This document shows, piece by piece, positions 23,441 through 32,489 of a stretch of DNA of 64,000 nt. Under the pieces are notes generated by a model. The model did no database searches and was not told the DNA's origin. It saw only the letters and a program-made list of their open reading frames with translations. The translations under genes were made by a program, and so were the position numbers. Source of the stretch: Zhengitettix transpicula (lineage: Eukaryota > Arthropoda > Insecta > Orthoptera > Tetrigidae); NCBI GenBank assembly GCA_037074705.1, contig CM073590.1, forward strand, positions 90,016,947 through 90,080,946. Reading direction: 5' to 3'. The first letter of the stretch is position 1. Each line of letters opens with the position of its first letter.

Positions 23441-23779
23441 AATATAGTTTATTCTACACACTAGATATATTGTTGATTGCTTCTGTATGAATTAGAAATG
23501 GAAATCTGGTAATAGTTTATAATGATCTATTATAGTTTCTCAAACAAATTTGAAATTATTGGTAGTAGGTATTTAACGCCATGGTTTATGCAGCATGTTA
23601 ACTTCCGCTACTTTCCCGCATGCAGGGACATGTTTTAATCTGAATGCTGCATTAAATAGGTACGTGAGCATCACTATACTCCTTCTAGACAGATTCTTTA
23701 AAATCTCTCCTCTAGTTAGATCAAATCCTGGCGCTTTATTATGGTTCTTAGGTTTTCATTTCATTAGTTCTTTATCGAG
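23441..23779. other. LINE/repeat A junction region
   Basis: Sequence between the LINE fragment and repeat A. A stretch around 23620-23760 (CTGCATTAAATAGGTACGTG and on) could be further decayed LINE on the minus strand, but this is not certain. Confidence 0.35.
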
Positions 23780-24260
23780 GAAGCCTGCGAGGGAGGTTCT
23801 CACGCAGCCAGAACCTTTTGGGAGATACGGAGAGGGCTACCTTTTGGGATACCTTCTCCTCTCTCTGTTTTTTTGAACTAAGGTTCCCATACGCCGAGGC
23901 ACCTCGGCCTGTTTTGAGAGGTGTGTGGTCCGGGGTCAGAGACCTTGGGCATACGGTAAGAGTTGTTCGCCATTCCCATTGGAACAGTTAGCCAGATGCC
24001 CCCCAAACTGGTCGAGGCACGGAGAAGGAAATGCTACGTACCCACAGAAAGCCCCTCTCAAGCCATCGGACAAGTACACAATGCCCGGCCTACACGATGC
24101 AGGTTTTCTAGGGTTGGTCCTGCATCACTTTTAGGCAAATGCCTAAATCCTTAATCTACAGCCCGGGTGCCGCAGTTAATTATTGGGTACTTTTGTACAT
24201 CCCCTTTTCTGTCCTCTTCCGAGGGGAGTTGCCACTATATATAGCCTGTCTGCAGCTTCA
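23780..24260 (+). repeat. Dispersed repeat A, copy 4
   Basis: Carries GAAGCCTGCGAGGGAGG, CTGTTTTTTTGAACTAAGG, GAGGCACCTCGG, GGGGTCAGAGACC, CTGGTCGAGGCACGG and a degraded 3' end at TATAGCCTGTC. Confidence 0.83.
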
Positions 24261-25369
24261 TCTTCTTTTCGTTTCATAGTTGGAGAGGCTAGTGCTCGCA
24301 GCTAATACGGCACTTTACGTAACCTACATTCTCACGTATTGGTTTTCTTACAGTCTTTGGGTCTCATCTGGTGTTTGCTTTGATAAGATTAAAAGCTAAC
24401 AATGAAAACATACTGTATCCCTCCCTGGCCAATGATTGAGATGATCTTATCTTATAGATAAATAATATTGCTTTACTGGAATAAGTATTATTAATATAGT
24501 ATGTCCGATAGAAGAAGGCAGACAATTCTTACGTTTAGTTTAAAATTCAGTTACTTTAAGATTTTAATTAAATACATTTAGCTTACTATGTTAATATGGT
24601 CTTAAAATTCTTATAATAGAATGTTTGTATGTTAATTATAAGATTCATAAAAGTTGCGGTAGTTCTGCCCTTTCACGATAATTTATGACATATTTTCATT
24701 TTTTATTTTATAATCTCCAATCTGACAATGCAGGAGTACTTTTTAAAATAGTAATTGTGCAAGTTTGCCTTGTTATAAGGGTGGTTTATTTCAAAGAAGA
24801 ACAGAGGAAATGTGTTCTCCGAAATGAAATATGATCAACATGCGGCAAGTTATTTTCGGAGTCAATAATGATGGTAGGAGAGAAGATCGATAATGGGCAA
24901 CAATGCCAGGGTCTGTCGTTTTAACCAGGGCCTTGGAGCGGAGCAGGAGCATGAAGCAGGCGGAGTAACGGATTTTTACTGGGAACATGAGCGGAGCCGG
25001 ATCACGGGTATTTGTACTGTTCCTATGCTCAATATATTTATTGTAATATACATTTTAAAATAGAAAAATCCTAACGTTGCGGCGTCAAATTATGTAATAT
25101 ACCATTTACAGATAGTAATAGTACATCTAACAGTAATAGAAACAAACAATGCCACCACTTTGCGGCACCAAATAATAGTGGTATTCAATTTAAAGAAATT
25201 AACAATGCCATCACGATGTGGCCAATTAATGAGATAAATTTATGATTTATAAATGAATTTAAATAATTAACTTTTAAATATAAATCGTTTATTACAAATT
25301 TATATTTAGTTGAATTTCGTACAAAATCGTTTACATAAATGCCACAGTTTTATTTAAATTCTTAATTCT
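24261..25369. other. Unassigned AT-rich sequence
   Basis: A block at 24925-25005 with repeated GGAGCGGAGC-type words resembles one end of some hAT elements, but no matching opposite end was found. The rest shows nothing. Confidence 0.4.
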
Positions 25370-25745
25370 TCAGGTCTCTAACAGCTGCCTCATAAGCTAA
25401 TCGAGGTACGGAGAAGGGAATGCTGCGTCCCCACAGCAAACTCTTCTCCCACTATTGGAAGGGCGTGGGACAAGTACCCAATGCCCGACCTACCTGATGC
25501 AGGTTTTTCTTGCATTACTTTTAGGCGAATACCGGGTAGGATCCTTAAACTATAGCCCGCGGGCCCTAGTTAACCCTTGGCTACCTTCCTCTACCCTTCC
25601 GCATCCCCCCTTTCAGATCCCTTCCTATGCTATTAAAGGGGAGTTGCCACCATGTGGATTACCCTCATGTAGCCTGTTACCCTAAAAGAGAGAGAGAGAG
25701 AGAGAGAGAAGAGAAGAGAAGAGAAGAGAAGAGAAGAGAAGAGTA
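25370..25745 (+). repeat. Dispersed repeat A, copy 5 (5' truncated) with GA/GAGAA tail
   Basis: The copy begins in mid-unit (ACAGCTGCCTCATAAGC) and runs to GTAGCCTGTTACCCTAAAA. The A-rich end has turned into a GA microsatellite and then AGAAG pentamers. 5' truncation with a simple-sequence tail is typical of retroposed copies. Confidence 0.83.
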
Positions 25746-26339
25746 GAGAAGATACCTCTTACAATATATTATTTATTTGCGTATTATAATGAAATTTGGT
25801 CCCACTAAGTATTATCGCAACCAATTAAAACTATTTTCTCAAACAGTGTCCAACTACAACGCTATTTAATTATTTTTAAGTTTATAAAACAAATCGATAA
25901 AATCCCGTTTTGCGTGCCAAAGATTATTTTTCGACCAGAGATACAGCACTACACATTTTAACCAACTTGTGACTGGCGTAAAATGCCATGTCAAACTTGG
26001 GATCTCATTATTTCAAAATACGAGTTAAGAAAATGCAGGAGTCACTGAATGTACAAGAACCAATCAGATGGCAGCAAAGAACATTAGATTTGGAACCTAT
26101 AAACACGCTGCTAACATCATACGTTGACAATGGCGGCAGAGAATGTCAACGCCTTCTTGTTCGCCAGTTCATTGCATTGCTCTTTCTTTGTCTCAAAAGG
26201 GACTCAGGGTACCTTCGAATCCAGTAGCCTCCATCCTAACCAAACAAACGTCTTCCGCCTTTCGAAATAACTTGCTTTACTTTAGCATTCATTAAAATAT
26301 GTATGTGTAAGTTCCGATAAGAATTTTGAACTATGTACG
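25746..26339. other. Unassigned sequence
   Basis: A 79-codon plus-strand frame at 25988-26227 (starting MSNLGSHYFKI) shows no family I know and no splice context. It is not called as a gene. Confidence 0.4.
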
Positions 26340-26530
26340 CATGTAGCTTACGATCCGGGAATAACTCTGGGGTAATACACCTCTAGGGGAGGGGTTGGAA
26401 GGGGGTGTAATTTTATAGATATGGGACACTACTGATGTTAATCTCGAATTTAATATGAATTTGGTATCGTTCAGACTAATAGTGTCACTCTCGATGTAGT
26501 TAATTTCTATTTTCAGTCAAAGGTATGGTA
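26340..26530. repeat. Dispersed repeat B remnant
   Basis: The CCTCTAGGGGAGGGGTTGG block and neighbouring ATTTGGTATCG and TGTCACTC words parallel 17.3-17.5 kb. Confidence 0.4.
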
Positions 26531-27355
26531 GATGGACATAAAAATAATAAAAAACTAACTAGATTTGTGTTCCAGTTATTTACATCCGTTCTGACCGTCG
26601 AACAAATATGTCTCGTTGGGTTGGTTAACCAAACATGAAGACTCCGTTCCCTTTACGAAATTTTATTATATGTCTTGGGCTTGTATTTTTGTATTAATTA
26701 ATAATAAAGTTTAAGCACATTCAAATTAGTGTGAAGCAGTCCAGCCTGACAAGTACGAAATATTTTCATAGTAAAAAAGCAAAAACTTTTGAATATATAT
26801 CTAGGTAAATACCAGAAACTTTCTTTTTCGGAACCGGGTACAATTTTCTTGGCTGGAATCCTAAAAAGACTTGTGGTTGGTTTTCGTTGTTAGATTTGAT
26901 AACTTTATGTTAATATATTATGGCGGAAAATATTCATATTCTCTCTCAAATTAAGTAAAAATCATATATGTAGGAATGTAACAATGGGTCTCAAAACAAT
27001 CAGATTTACAAAAACAATATTCTTGAAATTCGATTTTATGTATTTATAAAAATTGAATTGTGCATTTACTACAGAGATATAAATAAAGAGTTATGAACGT
27101 TTCCCTCGTAATTAACATGCAATTCAGAATATAAAGTTAAATTGTGATGATATTAGCATACAGCATAGATTTCAGTCGTTTAATAGCTCAAAATTTAATA
27201 ACATCGCCAAAATGCTAAATAAGTCCAGAAAACGGTGTGCGAAAGGATAATAGCATATCATCGTTGAAATAAGGTAGCAGGCGGAGGAATTACTAGCTTG
27301 AAAGCAATAGTGGTCTCTTGAAGCAATGTCCGCATTAACTGTGATTTGTTCCCTT
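26531..27355. other. Unassigned AT-rich sequence
   Basis: Nothing was recognised. Confidence 0.5.
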
Positions 27356-27600
27356 TATTATGCAAATATCCCCAGCCTGTTGGCAGGCCTTCATCGCGTT
27401 AGCATGCTGCAACATGGCCCGCGGTGAGATACGGTCAGGGCGCTATTAAATTTCCGTCGCACATTTCTACTTGCGGCCGAGTTTATTGCATTTCCGTTCG
27501 GGGTCGATGGACGAGAGTGCGATTTATGCTACAGGTACGTCGCCATGAATACGCAATTAACTAGGAGCACGCGCTCACGGCTGCTTGCGTTAGGACCGTA
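27356..27600 (+). promoter_or_regulatory. CpG-containing island with octamer motif; possible regulatory element or 5' exon
   Basis: This 245-bp block is much richer in C+G and CpG than its surroundings (GGCCCGCGGTGAG, CTTGCGGCCGAG, GGGGTCGATGGACG). It begins with a perfect POU/octamer word ATGCAAAT at 27360-27367. It also holds a short open stretch from an ATG at 27507 to a donor-like CTACAG/GTACGT at 27534. It carries no known repeat signature. It could be a conserved non-coding element, a promoter with a first exon, or neither. Confidence 0.3.
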
Positions 27601-27669
27601 TTCTTTGGTAAATGTGGATCATGGAATTTCGTCATTCGATAGCTATACAAGTTTATATATATATATATA

Positions 27670-28002
27670 TATAAGACAATTGTTATGAATATTGATTCAG
27701 TAAACAAAAATATGTTTCTCTGTAAAGAAAGAACAGAATAATTTTTTATTAAATATGTACAACAATTAATTACATTATTTACAATTACATTATTTACAAG
27801 CCTACCTGTAAAGAAACGACAATTAAAGTTTACTATTATCAGTTCTTTACGAATTTAAAATCTATCTCGTTTAAAATCTCCTTCGTTCTTTTAATAGCCG
27901 TCAGATAGAGTGACGATTCCGGAACAACTGAAGAACAAACAGCGCGCGGAGCAAAGAGGACCGCTGCATCTTTAAAACTGAAGAATGTATACTTTCTTTA
28001 TA
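27670..28002 (-). repeat. 3' LTR
   Basis: 333 bp, identical to the 5' LTR with a constant offset of 4494. On the element's strand it starts TATAAAGAAAG and ends GTCTTATA, a 5-bp inverted repeat (TATAA/TTATA) in place of TG...CA. The inner edge is fixed by the purine tract. The outer edge merges with flanking TA repeats. Confidence 0.95.
27745..27750 (-). terminator. Polyadenylation signal in the 3' LTR
   Basis: AATAAA on the element strand, about 75 nt downstream of the predicted R start. It fits as the end signal of the genomic RNA. The same hexamer is at 32239-32244 in the 5' LTR. Confidence 0.6.
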
Positions 28003-28014
28003 TCTCCCGCTCCC
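28003..28014 (-). promoter_or_regulatory. Polypurine tract (plus-strand primer)
   Basis: GGGAGCGGGAGA, a purine run with one C, directly abuts the 3' LTR on the element strand. This fixes the start of the LTR at TATAA. Confidence 0.85.
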
Positions 28015-28036
28015 GGGGTGAAAATTTTTACAATTT

Positions 28037-31000
28037 TCAGTATTCATGTCCGTCTTCTGATCTTGGGAGTAATTTCGTTACATGGAATAATCCCGTTTCT
28101 TTCTTTCCGTTTCCAGTTTTTATTTTATATATTGAATTTGATATTTTTTGTATAATTTCGTAAGGTCCAATTCTCAGTTCGTCTAACTTCTTTCTGTTCA
28201 GCTTGTTGCCATGTTCTATATATACTAGATCTCCTGTGTTGAACTGGTGGTTAATTCTATTTTTGTCAAATATATTTTTGTTATATACATGTGATCTTCT
28301 TGTTCTTTTCAGAGCTTGTTCTTTATCTCTTATCCAATTTTCTTTATTGTTTCTTGTTTTTAATTCTTCGGGTAAAATGCTGGTATCTGTGCCATCTAAT
28401 AAATACTTAGGTGTAAAACCCGTTACCGTATGCTCTGTTTTATTGTATTTATCAATACATTCTCTGGCGATCGTTGTCCAAGCTCTTTTCTGTCCTTTTT
28501 CATTTATCTTACATCTTGTCTTATTGACTAGAGTTTGATTTAATCTCTCGTTCAGACCATTGGAGAAGGGCGCATTGACCGACGTAAAAATTAGTCTAAC
28601 ATCATTTTCTACCAGGAATTCCTTGAATTCGCTTGAGTTTATTCCCGGATATTGATCTGCAAGTATAGTTCCAATTTTGTCCGTTTCCAGCACTTTATTT
28701 ATCAACTTAATGAAGTCAGTTGCACTTTGAGTTTTCGATGTTGAAATAAACGCATATCTCGTAAAATGGTCCACTAGTAGGTGGAGATATCTTTTTGTTG
28801 ATCTTTGTCCTCCGAAGCCTCCAATGGTGTCAATTGACATTATTTCGAATGGTTCTGTTGCTGGTCCCAATTGTGACATCAGCCCATATTTTTGTTGCCC
28901 TCTGGATTTGTTCTTAATACATATTTCACAGTTTTTACACATTTTTTTTATATTTGCAGTTATATGTTTAGCTGTATAATAGGGGCACACCCTATTCATC
29001 ATTTGTTTAATCCCTATATGGCACCATTCAGTGTGTATTTCTTTAATTAATTCTAAGCTTAACTTTTCAGATAAAAGTATCTTTTCTTTATTTCTAACTT
29101 TTTTATAGAAGATTCCATCTTTTTCTATTAATTTTGTTTTGGTTTTTTGCAATGTTTTATTTTTTTCTTGATCTGTTTTTATTTCTTGTATTTTTATTAG
29201 ATTGACTATTTCTAGTATTTCTTCTGTATTTTCAAGTGGTTCTAGTACTGGATTTCTACTGAGACTATCCGCTTCGGCATTATCTTTTCCCGGAATATAT
29301 TTAATTTCAAAATTGTATTGTGACAAGTAATAAGTCAACTCACCGAGTTCTTCATCCGTTCTAGCTTTTATATTCATGTTTTCTAATGGTTTATGGTCTG
29401 AAAATACTGTGAATTTCCTTCCAATTAGCCAGTGTTGCCAATACATTATTGCTTCCTTGATTGCTAAGCATTCTAAATAAATTGCTTTTTTCCTTTTTTG
29501 TGAGTCATTCAATTTTTTTGAAAAATATGCGACTGGCTTTTCTTTACCATTCTTTTGTATCTGTTTAAATACTGCACCAACGCCTGCCAGTGATGCATCT
29601 GTATAAATTCGTATTGGTAAATCCTTATCAAATATTTCCAACACAGGTTGAGAACATAGAAACTTTTTTACATCCGTAAAAGATCTTTCGCACTCTTCAG
29701 ACCATATAAATTTCTCATTTTTCCGTAATAGTTTGTGTAACGGGTCCAGCAATATTGAACTTTTCGGTATATACTCGTGATAGAAGTTGATTTTTCCAAG
29801 AAACTGTCGAATGTTCTTTTGGGTTTTCGGAGTGGGAAAATTTTGTATTGAAATTAGATTATCTTTTACTGGTCTTACTGTATTGTGTTCTATTATATGT
29901 CCAAGGTATTTTACTGATTCTGCTGCAAATGTACATTTTTTAAATTTTAGTCTAAAACCTTCATTTACTATTGCTTTTATTACTTTTTCTATATGTTCCA
30001 TATGTTCTTTAAATGATTCTGAGAAAATTAAAATGTCGTCTATGTAATTTTCTGAAAAGTCTTTTAAATTATGTTTTCTCAAGATATTGGATAAAATTCT
30101 CTGGAAAATAGCTGGTGATGTTTTTAATCCGAATGGTAGACATGTCCATTGGAAATGTCCTTCTTGTGTAACGAATCCTGTTTTCTGTCTGTCTTCAATG
30201 CGTAGTGGAATTGACCAAAAAGCGGAATTTATATCTAGTGTGGTGAAGTATTTACAGTTCCTTGTTTTTATTATTAGATCCTCTATTAATGGGAATGGTT
30301 GAGCTTGTGGTACAATTATTTTGTTTAATTCGCGAAAATCTATACACAATCTTGATCGTCTGTTTTCATCTCTTTTGAATGCTAGGGTTACTGGTGCTGC
30401 AAACGGGCTATAAGATTCTTCAATTAACTTATTTTCGAGTAACTTTGCCACTTGATTTTCTATTTCTTTTTTATCCTCTATAGTACATCTATACGGCCTC
30501 TTACTACAATATTTATCAACTATTAAGTCTATTCGAGCTTCGTAGTCTGTAACGGTGCCTACATCATATTTATTTTTTGCAAATACTGTGTTATACTTTT
30601 CTGTTAGTTTTTCAATCTTTATTTTTTTTATACTGTCCAAGTGATCTAAATTCATCCTGAACTCGTCTTCGTTCACATGTTCGTTAAAATTTATTTTAAC
30701 TTCTTCTATTTCTTCATTTTTATCCAATGTATTTATTTCTTCTTTTTGGGATATTTGTAAATTTTCATCCTGAATTAGTTTGAATTTCTTTATTATGTCT
30801 AAACCGATAAGAAAATCTTCAAAATCGTCTCTTTCTACAATAAACACATCAATGTATTCTTCTTTATCAAAAATTTTTACTTTTATGGTTACTAAACCTT
30901 TTGTTTGTGTCACACCATTGACTGTTTTTAAAAATATTTTATTTACATCTTCTGTCTTTTTCTTTATCTTAACTAATTTTGAATTTATTAGAGAGACTTG

Positions 31001-31081
31001 GGAGCCTGGATCATATGTTCCATTTACTTCTAGCTTCTCCTCTAATAATATTTTTATTTTAATCAATGGTGTGATTACTCG
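28037..31081 (-). CDS. pol: Pol polyprotein (protease, RT, RNase H, integrase), -1 frame
   Basis: There is no ATG at its head. Codons join Gag by -1 frameshifting at 31081, so it is made as Gag-Pol. Positions below count from the isoleucine-lysine start at 31066, 1009 residues. Protease: D19-P-G in place of D-S/T-G, with a later FLIGLD. RT: LDINSAFWSIPL (D278), LPFGL, catalytic YIDD 341-344. RNase H: D490 in YTDAS, E532, D557 in FSDHK, D600. Integrase: H678-x4-H683 and C710-x2-C713, then D746, D804 and E840 with 35 residues between the last two. GPY/F module around 966-983 (IGPYEII). Ends FHVTKLLP plus a short tail. Every catalytic residue except the protease serine/threonine neighbour is as expected. 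No stops or frameshifts. Confidence 0.96.
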   Translation of the reverse strand, partial: RVITPLIKIKILLEEKLEVNGTYDPGSQVSLINSKLVKIKKKTEDVNKIFLKTVNGVTQTKGLVTIKVKIFDKEEYIDVFIVERDDFEDFLIGLDIIKKFKLIQDENLQISQKEEINTLDKNEEIEEVKINFNEHVNEDEFRMNLDHLDSIKKIKIEKLTEKYNTVFAKNKYDVGTVTDYEARIDLIVDKYCSKRPYRCTIEDKKEIENQVAKLLENKLIEESYSPFAAPVTLAFKRDENRRSRLCIDFRELNKIIVPQAQPFPLIEDLIIKTRNCKYFTTLDINSAFWSIPLRIEDRQKTGFVTQEGHFQWTCLPFGLKTSPAIFQRILSNILRKHNLKDFSENYIDDILIFSESFKEHMEHIEKVIKAIVNEGFRLKFKKCTFAAESVKYLGHIIEHNTVRPVKDNLISIQNFPTPKTQKNIRQFLGKINFYHEYIPKSSILLDPLHKLLRKNEKFIWSEECERSFTDVKKFLCSQPVLEIFDKDLPIRIYTDASLAGVGAVFKQIQKNGKEKPVAYFSKKLNDSQKRKKAIYLECLAIKEAIMYWQHWLIGRKFTVFSDHKPLENMNIKARTDEELGELTYYLSQYNFEIKYIPGKDNAEADSLSRNPVLEPLENTEEILEIVNLIKIQEIKTDQEKNKTLQKTKTKLIEKDGIFYKKVRNKEKILLSEKLSLELIKEIHTEWCHIGIKQMMNRVCPYYTAKHITANIKKMCKNCEICIKNKSRGQQKYGLMSQLGPATEPFEIMSIDTIGGFGGQRSTKRYLHLLVDHFTRYAFISTSKTQSATDFIKLINKVLETDKIGTILADQYPGINSSEFKEFLVENDVRLIFTSVNAPFSNGLNERLNQTLVNKTRCKINEKGQKRAWTTIARECIDKYNKTEHTVTGFTPKYLLDGTDTSILPEELKTRNNKENWIRDKEQALKRTRRSHVYNKNIFDKNRINHQFNTGDLVYIEHGNKLNRKKLDELRIGPYEIIQKISNSIYKIKTGNGKKETGLFHVTKLLPRSEDGHEY

Positions 31082-31087
31082 TTTTTT
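31060..31087 (-). promoter_or_regulatory. -1 ribosomal frameshift signal between gag and pol
   Basis: The slippery heptamer A-AAA-AAC occupies 31087-31081 in the correct Gag phase. Three nt later comes a perfect 6-bp hairpin (TAATCA, 6-nt loop, TGATTA) at 31077-31060, and the Gag stop codon is inside its first arm. Pol is open in the -1 frame across this point. The heptamer is a well-known efficient slip site. The hairpin is AU-rich and closer than usual, so another downstream structure may take part. Confidence 0.88.
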
Positions 31088-32142
31088 TGTTCTGTATTTA
31101 TATCTACTTCTATCACTGAATTGCTTCCAATTACTCCAACTTCATTCCCATTTTTCTTTCTAAACCAGCATGTGTCCTCTGGATGATACCTAATACCTTT
31201 GTTCAATTTTTCACAGGTTTTACATGGCTTCTTCTCTTCAAATTTCTTCTTATTGTCTTGTCTTTCCTCTTTCTTTTTTATGAAGGTATTTTTACTCACT
31301 AGATTTTCACACTTTCTAATTTCATGTAGCAGTCCGGTTGAATTTACACAATTTTCTCTATCTATTTTATTTCTAACAAATTCAGGTAGTCCTGCTGCTA
31401 TAAGCATCACTAGAGTCTTTGTACCAATATCATTGTCCATATCAAGCAATAGCTTCTCTTTCTTCATTGTGTATTCCATTAGTGAACCTTCTTTATATTT
31501 ATAAGATATAGCATAGAAACCTGAACTCCATCCTTTGTCTGCAAATGACTCTAAAAATTTCTCTGTCCATGCAGACCATCCAGCTTCCATTGTCAATGTT
31601 GTCAGTGTTGCTGAGTGCCAATTTAAACACGATTTGTCCATAAATAGTCTTAATATCTCAATCTTTGTATTATCTTCACTAATTTCAAATCTTCTACATT
31701 CTCTCTCAAATATCTCCAACCATTGCTTTGCGTTTGAGTGTTTACATGCAAATTTTTCTATCATAAACCTCTCTGCTATGTTTTTCAGATTTAATTGAAT
31801 TTCTTTCTTCTGTCTGGCTTCTGGTATACTTCCTTCCACTATCTGTTCTAGATACAAATCCTTAAACATTAAATTTCCATCTTCATCGAAATAAATTTTT
31901 TCCATTTCCTCTGTGCATGTAATCCATATTATCATTTCTTGGCCTCTTTGATTGAAGCTTTTTTTCACTCTTTTATAGTTCTCTGTTTTTTTTAATGCAA
32001 AATGTTCACTTACCGATTTTTCGGCTTCCGGCAGCACATACTTCAAATTGCCCTCTGTTGTAATAGAGGTTATGGTGATGATATTTGTCTTTTTGTCTTT
32101 TGATGCTACATATTTAAATGCAAATTGCAGTTTTTTTTCCAT
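31075..32142 (-). CDS. gag: Gag polyprotein of the LTR retrotransposon
   Basis: 355 residues from the ATG at 32142, which lies 10 nt after the primer site. A frame one codon series longer begins only at TTG. Gag forms the particle and packages the element RNA. The middle (roughly residues 110-270) is charged, with W-containing helical segments such as KQWLEIFERECRRF, as in Ty3/gypsy capsids. Near the C-terminus is a zinc-knuckle-like motif, C307-x2-C310-x9-H320-x4-C325. The C2-H spacing is 9 instead of the common 4, and it includes RYHPEDTCWF. The gene ends in TAA within the frameshift hairpin, four codons after the slippery stretch begins. The reading frame is intact. Confidence 0.93.
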   Translation of the reverse strand: MEKKLQFAFKYVASKDKKTNIITITSITTEGNLKYVLPEAEKSVSEHFALKKTENYKRVKKSFNQRGQEMIIWITCTEEMEKIYFDEDGNLMFKDLYLEQIVEGSIPEARQKKEIQLNLKNIAERFMIEKFACKHSNAKQWLEIFERECRRFEISEDNTKIEILRLFMDKSCLNWHSATLTTLTMEAGWSAWTEKFLESFADKGWSSGFYAISYKYKEGSLMEYTMKKEKLLLDMDNDIGTKTLVMLIAAGLPEFVRNKIDRENCVNSTGLLHEIRKCENLVSKNTFIKKKEERQDNKKKFEEKKPCKTCEKLNKGIRYHPEDTCWFRKKNGNEVGVIGSNSVIEVDINTEQKNE

Positions 32143-32152
32143 TATAAACAAA

Positions 32153-32163
32153 AATTGTCGTTT
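32153..32163 (-). promoter_or_regulatory. Primer-binding site, self-priming type
   Basis: The 11 nt right after the 5' LTR read AAACGACAATT. They do not begin with TGG, as a tRNA 3'-end complement would, and no TGG-start site lies in the short leader. They pair perfectly over 11 nt with the R-region sequence at 32308-32318. The base on either side does not pair, so the match is exactly 11 nt and starts exactly at the LTR edge. Confidence 0.65.
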
Positions 32164-32307
32164 TATAAGACAATTGTTATGAATATTGATTCAGTAAACA
32201 AAAATATGTTTCTCTGTAAAGAAAGAACAGAATAATTTTTTATTAAATATGTACAACAATTAATTACATTATTTACAATTACATTATTTACAAGCCTACC
32301 TGTAAAG

Positions 32308-32318
32308 AAACGACAATT
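32308..32318 (-). promoter_or_regulatory. Predicted transcript 5' end / self-primer sequence
   Basis: AATTGTCGTTT on the minus strand is the exact reverse complement of the 11 nt next to the LTR (32153-32163). In Tf1/sushi-type elements the first 11 nt of the RNA pair with the primer site and are cut to give the reverse-transcription primer. The transcript would therefore be predicted to begin at 32318. The same sequence is at 27814-27824 in the 3' LTR. Confidence 0.6.
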
Positions 32319-32346
32319 AAAGTTTACTATTATCAGTTCTTTACGA

Positions 32347-32354
32347 ATTTAAAA
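32347..32354 (-). promoter_or_regulatory. TATA-like box in the 5' LTR
   Basis: TTTTAAAT on the minus strand lies about 29-36 nt upstream of 32318, the start predicted from the self-priming match. That is the spacing expected for a TATA box. Confidence 0.45.
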
Positions 32355-32489
32355 TCTATCTCGTTTAAAATCTCCTTCGTTCTTTTAATAGCCGTCAGAT
32401 AGAGTGACGATTCCGGAACAACTGAAGAACAAACAGCGCGCGGAGCAAAGAGGACCGCTGCATCTTTAAAACTGAAGAATGTATACTTT

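Noticed and set aside
24925..25005. hAT end (GGAGCGGAGC-rich block)
   Set aside because: No opposite inverted end or 8-bp duplication was found.
28003..28036. An env-like gene or chromodomain after integrase
   Set aside because: Pol ends about 23 nt before the purine tract, which leaves no room for env. The C-terminus after the GPY/F module is too short for a chromodomain.
28203..28538. Open frames on the plus strand inside pol (also 29787, 30780, 31199, 31535)
   Set aside because: They are antisense to the intact retrotransposon genes, with no start context or family of their own.
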